DNA of 64,000 nucleotides from Copromyces sp. CBS 386.78 (taxonomy: Eukaryota > Ascomycota > Sordariomycetes > Sordariales > Sordariaceae). The DNA lies in the NCBI GenBank assembly GCA_030685235.1, contig MU839208.1, positions 1 through 64,000 of the forward strand. The letters are read 5' to 3'. Below the pieces are notes generated by a model. The model did no database searches, was not told the DNA's origin, and was given only the letters and a program-made list of their open reading frames with translations. How positions within the stretch are numbered: the first letter of the stretch is position 1; the number at the start of each line of letters is the position of its first letter. The position numbers were made by a program, and so were the translations under genes. This document shows positions 60,948 through 64,000 of the stretch, piece after piece.

Positions 60948-63900
60948 ATATAGTGTCCTTCTATCTCCATTTGTCTCGACTGGATCTGGACTTCACCCGA
61001 CCCATATTCCAACGGCCTAACTTGAACAAAACCGCCAACCCCATCCATCATGTCTGTGAAAATTTTTAGCTAAAAATACCTTTTCCGCCTTGCCACACCA
61101 GACCCGTGGAAACGGGTTGAGCTTCTGCATTAACTGGGTGCCTGCAGCAAGACAGACCGTACCGATCATGATCGGCGGGATCCATTGAGGTACTATGCGT
61201 ACCTAGGGGTTGAACATGCACATACATAATCCGGTACCGACAGGCACAAGATATGCTATGTATAAAGGGCATCCCCGGATTCCTCATGCCATTGCCATGG
61301 GTCTTGACGTAGACAGGCCAGCCAGCATCATGTTACATATGCCGAACGCCGGATGAGGCTCATCAAATTCTCGTGCCCGTTGTACCTTAGCCGTATCTTA
61401 CGGTTAGGCATCGCCTCGCCTTTCCGTCGCGCTTAGGCTAAATGGACCGGATAAAAGGAGACGGCTAGACCTAACGGCGTCGGTAATTGGGCATGCTAAT
61501 ACCGAACGGCAGTCAGGGATGGTGACCAGGACGTCGGTTTATGAGAACATGCGTGCCTGGCGCTCAGGCTCCCTCCCTCCCTCGTCTCGTCCTTGGGCCT
61601 GGGAAATATGGAGGAGCGTTTCTTTACTTCCTTTACTGGGTCTACCGGGGAACGGTAGGTAGGGAAGCTGATTTGTCCAAAACCGAATGCAACTGAAATG
61701 AACCGTGGGTTGATTCCAGATGGAGGATGGAGCTGGATGGTTAACGGTGGACGCCTAACTCATAAAAACAACGGCCGTAGGGAAGGCCAAACGGTTGTAA
61801 GATCCTGGTACGTAACTACAAGCCCTGCGTGATGTTCAGGGTCTCTTCGAGGCCTTGCCCCCGGCCCCGTCAGATGAAGCCCAAATCGGCGTTCAGCCCA
61901 TCAGAAAGCCGGGAAGAAGTGGGGCTAGCCCGGCCCTACCGGGTCCGACCCGGTCCGGCCGGAGGAGAAAGACTGGGGAAACATGAACGGCTAGTTCCGA
62001 TGGGTAAAACCTTAACCCCAGGAACTAGTGAAGTCTGTTTGTCTCAAACGGCTTGCAGAGATTAGGAGCGATTCGACCAGCTTGACGAGTAAAGGTTTAC
62101 TACAGGCTATTGAGTACCCATCGCGAGTCCGTCACCAGGTACCGCTGGGTCACTCCGTGATAGAAGCTCGAGGAGAAAATGCTCCGTGAATCTATATAGC
62201 CGTGTAAAGGAAACAATAATCCCAGTTAGCTTGGCAAGCTTGACTTGACACAGGAACTGAGGTGGTTGGTTCCAATAACTAGGGTAGGTTTTGCAGAGCA
62301 ACAGGCGTAATAAACGCCTTGCCTGGCAGTGGACGGATTGCATAACCGGGTCTCCGAGCACAACCATATTTCCTTAGTATACACCTCCCGAACAAGATCA
62401 AAAAATGCATAATCATAGCTGATCCCAAGCAACAACGGAAGATATCTAAACACTTCACATTATCTCCCAACAGTTGAGCTACATTCGGAAATCACGAGAT
62501 CCCCGTTCCAAACCAGGCTAGATCTGCAATCCATCTCTTTTAGTTGGTGGTAACATCCGCCATGAGGCGCTGGGCGTCGTCACGACAGCTGTCAAGAAGC
62601 AAGCATGGTGCTTTGTGGCGGTGGTAACGTGAGAAAGAAAAGGGTGTGTAGGTTATAGGTTGCCATGGCGTGGCAGCACACACATATAAACACCACCAGG
62701 GCATCGGGATGGGGATGCCTGATACTGACGCTGTGTTGGGAACAGACCGCAGATTCACAGATTGGAGTTGGATATCCTACTTGGGAAACTGAGTCCATGT
62801 TTCTGTGATGGCATCAACCCACCGGATGTTTTTCACGAAAGTCAGAAGATCTTGTGAAATCACAACCGGTAAACCGATTGAACTGGGCCATTGAAGCGGC
62901 CGTTGTGCGTGCGGCAATAGGCAGGTGTGCCTTCTGAATGGGTAAGGATGGAATGGACAGAACGGTCAGCACTCATCTGCAAGGTGGACGTGGACGTGAG
63001 CAGCTGATGTGAGGAGGCAGGAGGTAGGCGGATAGGCAGGCAGGAACCCAGGCACCCAGGCACCTACCTGCCTTCCAGGTTGACAGATCCTTTCCATGGC
63101 CGCCACTGTTTTCTGTCCCCGACTCGACCATCTGCCACCGAACTCAAAATTCTTGACATGTTGCACGGTGCCTGCATTGTGTTTCCCTAGCTTCAACATC
63201 AAATGAAAAACCCGAGCGAGGCGTCAAGGGCGCTGACGAACACGAGCCCGCTGCCCGCCATCACGAACAAACTCCTGTGTCGGGACACAGCAATTGGGAG
63301 GCTGAATCGTCCATTACTGCCCCTTTCACACCATCACCATTACCTTATGTCATGACGGAAACGTCATGTTGTGGTCGGTCAACCATCTTGTCAAACATCC
63401 CGAGAAACATGTTGACAGAGATCCTCGTGAAACCGCTTACGCCCGTCTACCTGCACCATTCAATCGACCCGTCCTGTCGGAAATCGAAAGTCGGAAGACC
63501 TCCCCCACGAACCCGAACCCGACCCGAGCTCTTGCGCGCGCGGCTACAAGCCACCGATACCACCCAATGACTTCCTGAATGGGAAGTGTTCACACCACCT
63601 TTTGCTCGAGTATCAGGCATTATACAACCCAAACTGGGAATAGGGTCCCCTCGGAGGGAATTGGGAAGTGGGATATTGACCACCTTGGTGAGTTGTCAGG
63701 CACGTGAGGGTCGCGATATGCTGCGCCCCGTTCCAAATCCTCTGGCGTGGGAAAATGGCTCAAGTCGGTTGATGATTGGGTGGGAATGGGAAAGGGACAG
63801 TTGAAGGAAACACCAAGGTCGGCAAGTGTCCGCACGCAGGAAACAAGGAAGCAAAAGAAAAGAACAATGCGGGCGTGGAAAATTAAAAAGGAGGAGACAA

Positions 63901-64000
63901 ACGCTTGTTAAATAACGAGACAAAAGATGAATCAGGATTCTGAAAGACGTCGGCTTCCCACCTACACTGACTCTTGTGCACATATCAGATCAACTCCTTG
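60948..64000. other. Normal-composition flank without a recognisable gene
   Basis: GC content returns to normal directly after the Copia target duplication. Frames are under 100 codons and overlap on both strands. A GC-palindromic patch (CCGGCCCTACCGGGTCCG and neighbours) lies near 61.92-61.97 kb. The end of the window may hold regulatory sequence of a gene outside it, but nothing shows this directly. Confidence 0.5.

Overview
The window looks like a filamentous ascomycete genome, most likely a Sordariomycete and possibly Sordariales. Three things point there: the single intact gene has a short fungal intron with a perfect branch site and encodes a protein type typical of these fungi; the mobile elements are Ty3/Gypsy, Ty1/Copia, LINE and short inverted-repeat families; and the AT-rich blocks carry repeat-induced point mutation (RIP), that is C:G to T:A transitions only, with stops mostly TAA/TAG. 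The species cannot be named from this sequence.

Layout. (1) 1-12.8 kb is a RIP-mutated transposon block. It holds the arm of a TIR element cut by the window edge (1-95), the 3' end of a Gypsy element with its LTR (96-1711), a long unassigned AT-rich stretch, a minus-strand LINE reverse-transcriptase remnant (about 6.9-7.57 kb), a GC-rich 707-bp TIR element with an 8-bp target duplication (7780-8486), and a minus-strand Gypsy element whose gag start and probable primer-binding site survive near 12.6-12.8 kb. (2) 12.8-40.58 kb has normal base composition but is very gene-poor. Its only convincing protein gene is a two-exon gene at 16248-18084 (minus), encoding a 575-residue GATA_AreA/DUF3295-type protein. 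A 404-bp MITE with 85-bp inverted repeats and a TA duplication sits at 29394-29797. (3) 40584-60942 is one Copia retrotransposon of about 6.7 kb, expanded to 20.4 kb by two insertions: a 13.2-kb LTR element (41010-54170) in its 5' leader and a solo LTR of the same family (59371-59813) in its RNase H region. (4) 60943-64000 is normal-composition DNA without a recognisable gene.

The nested block can be read in order from its target duplications. Copia inserted first (CACTT, one copy now TACTT). The Gypsy-type element then inserted (CTAT), and a relative inserted and recombined to a solo LTR (GTAA). RIP acted on all of them, least on the solo LTR. The Gypsy-type element is the least ordinary thing here. 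Besides a minus-strand protease-RT-integrase region it carries two long plus-strand reading frames (about 42.6-45.57 and 50.7-53.0 kb) that I cannot assign, and the first lies in a segment bounded by a short direct repeat.

Coordinates of RIP-mutated domains are approximate, because they were read by eye through stop codons. Small spliced genes could be missed in the GC-balanced parts.
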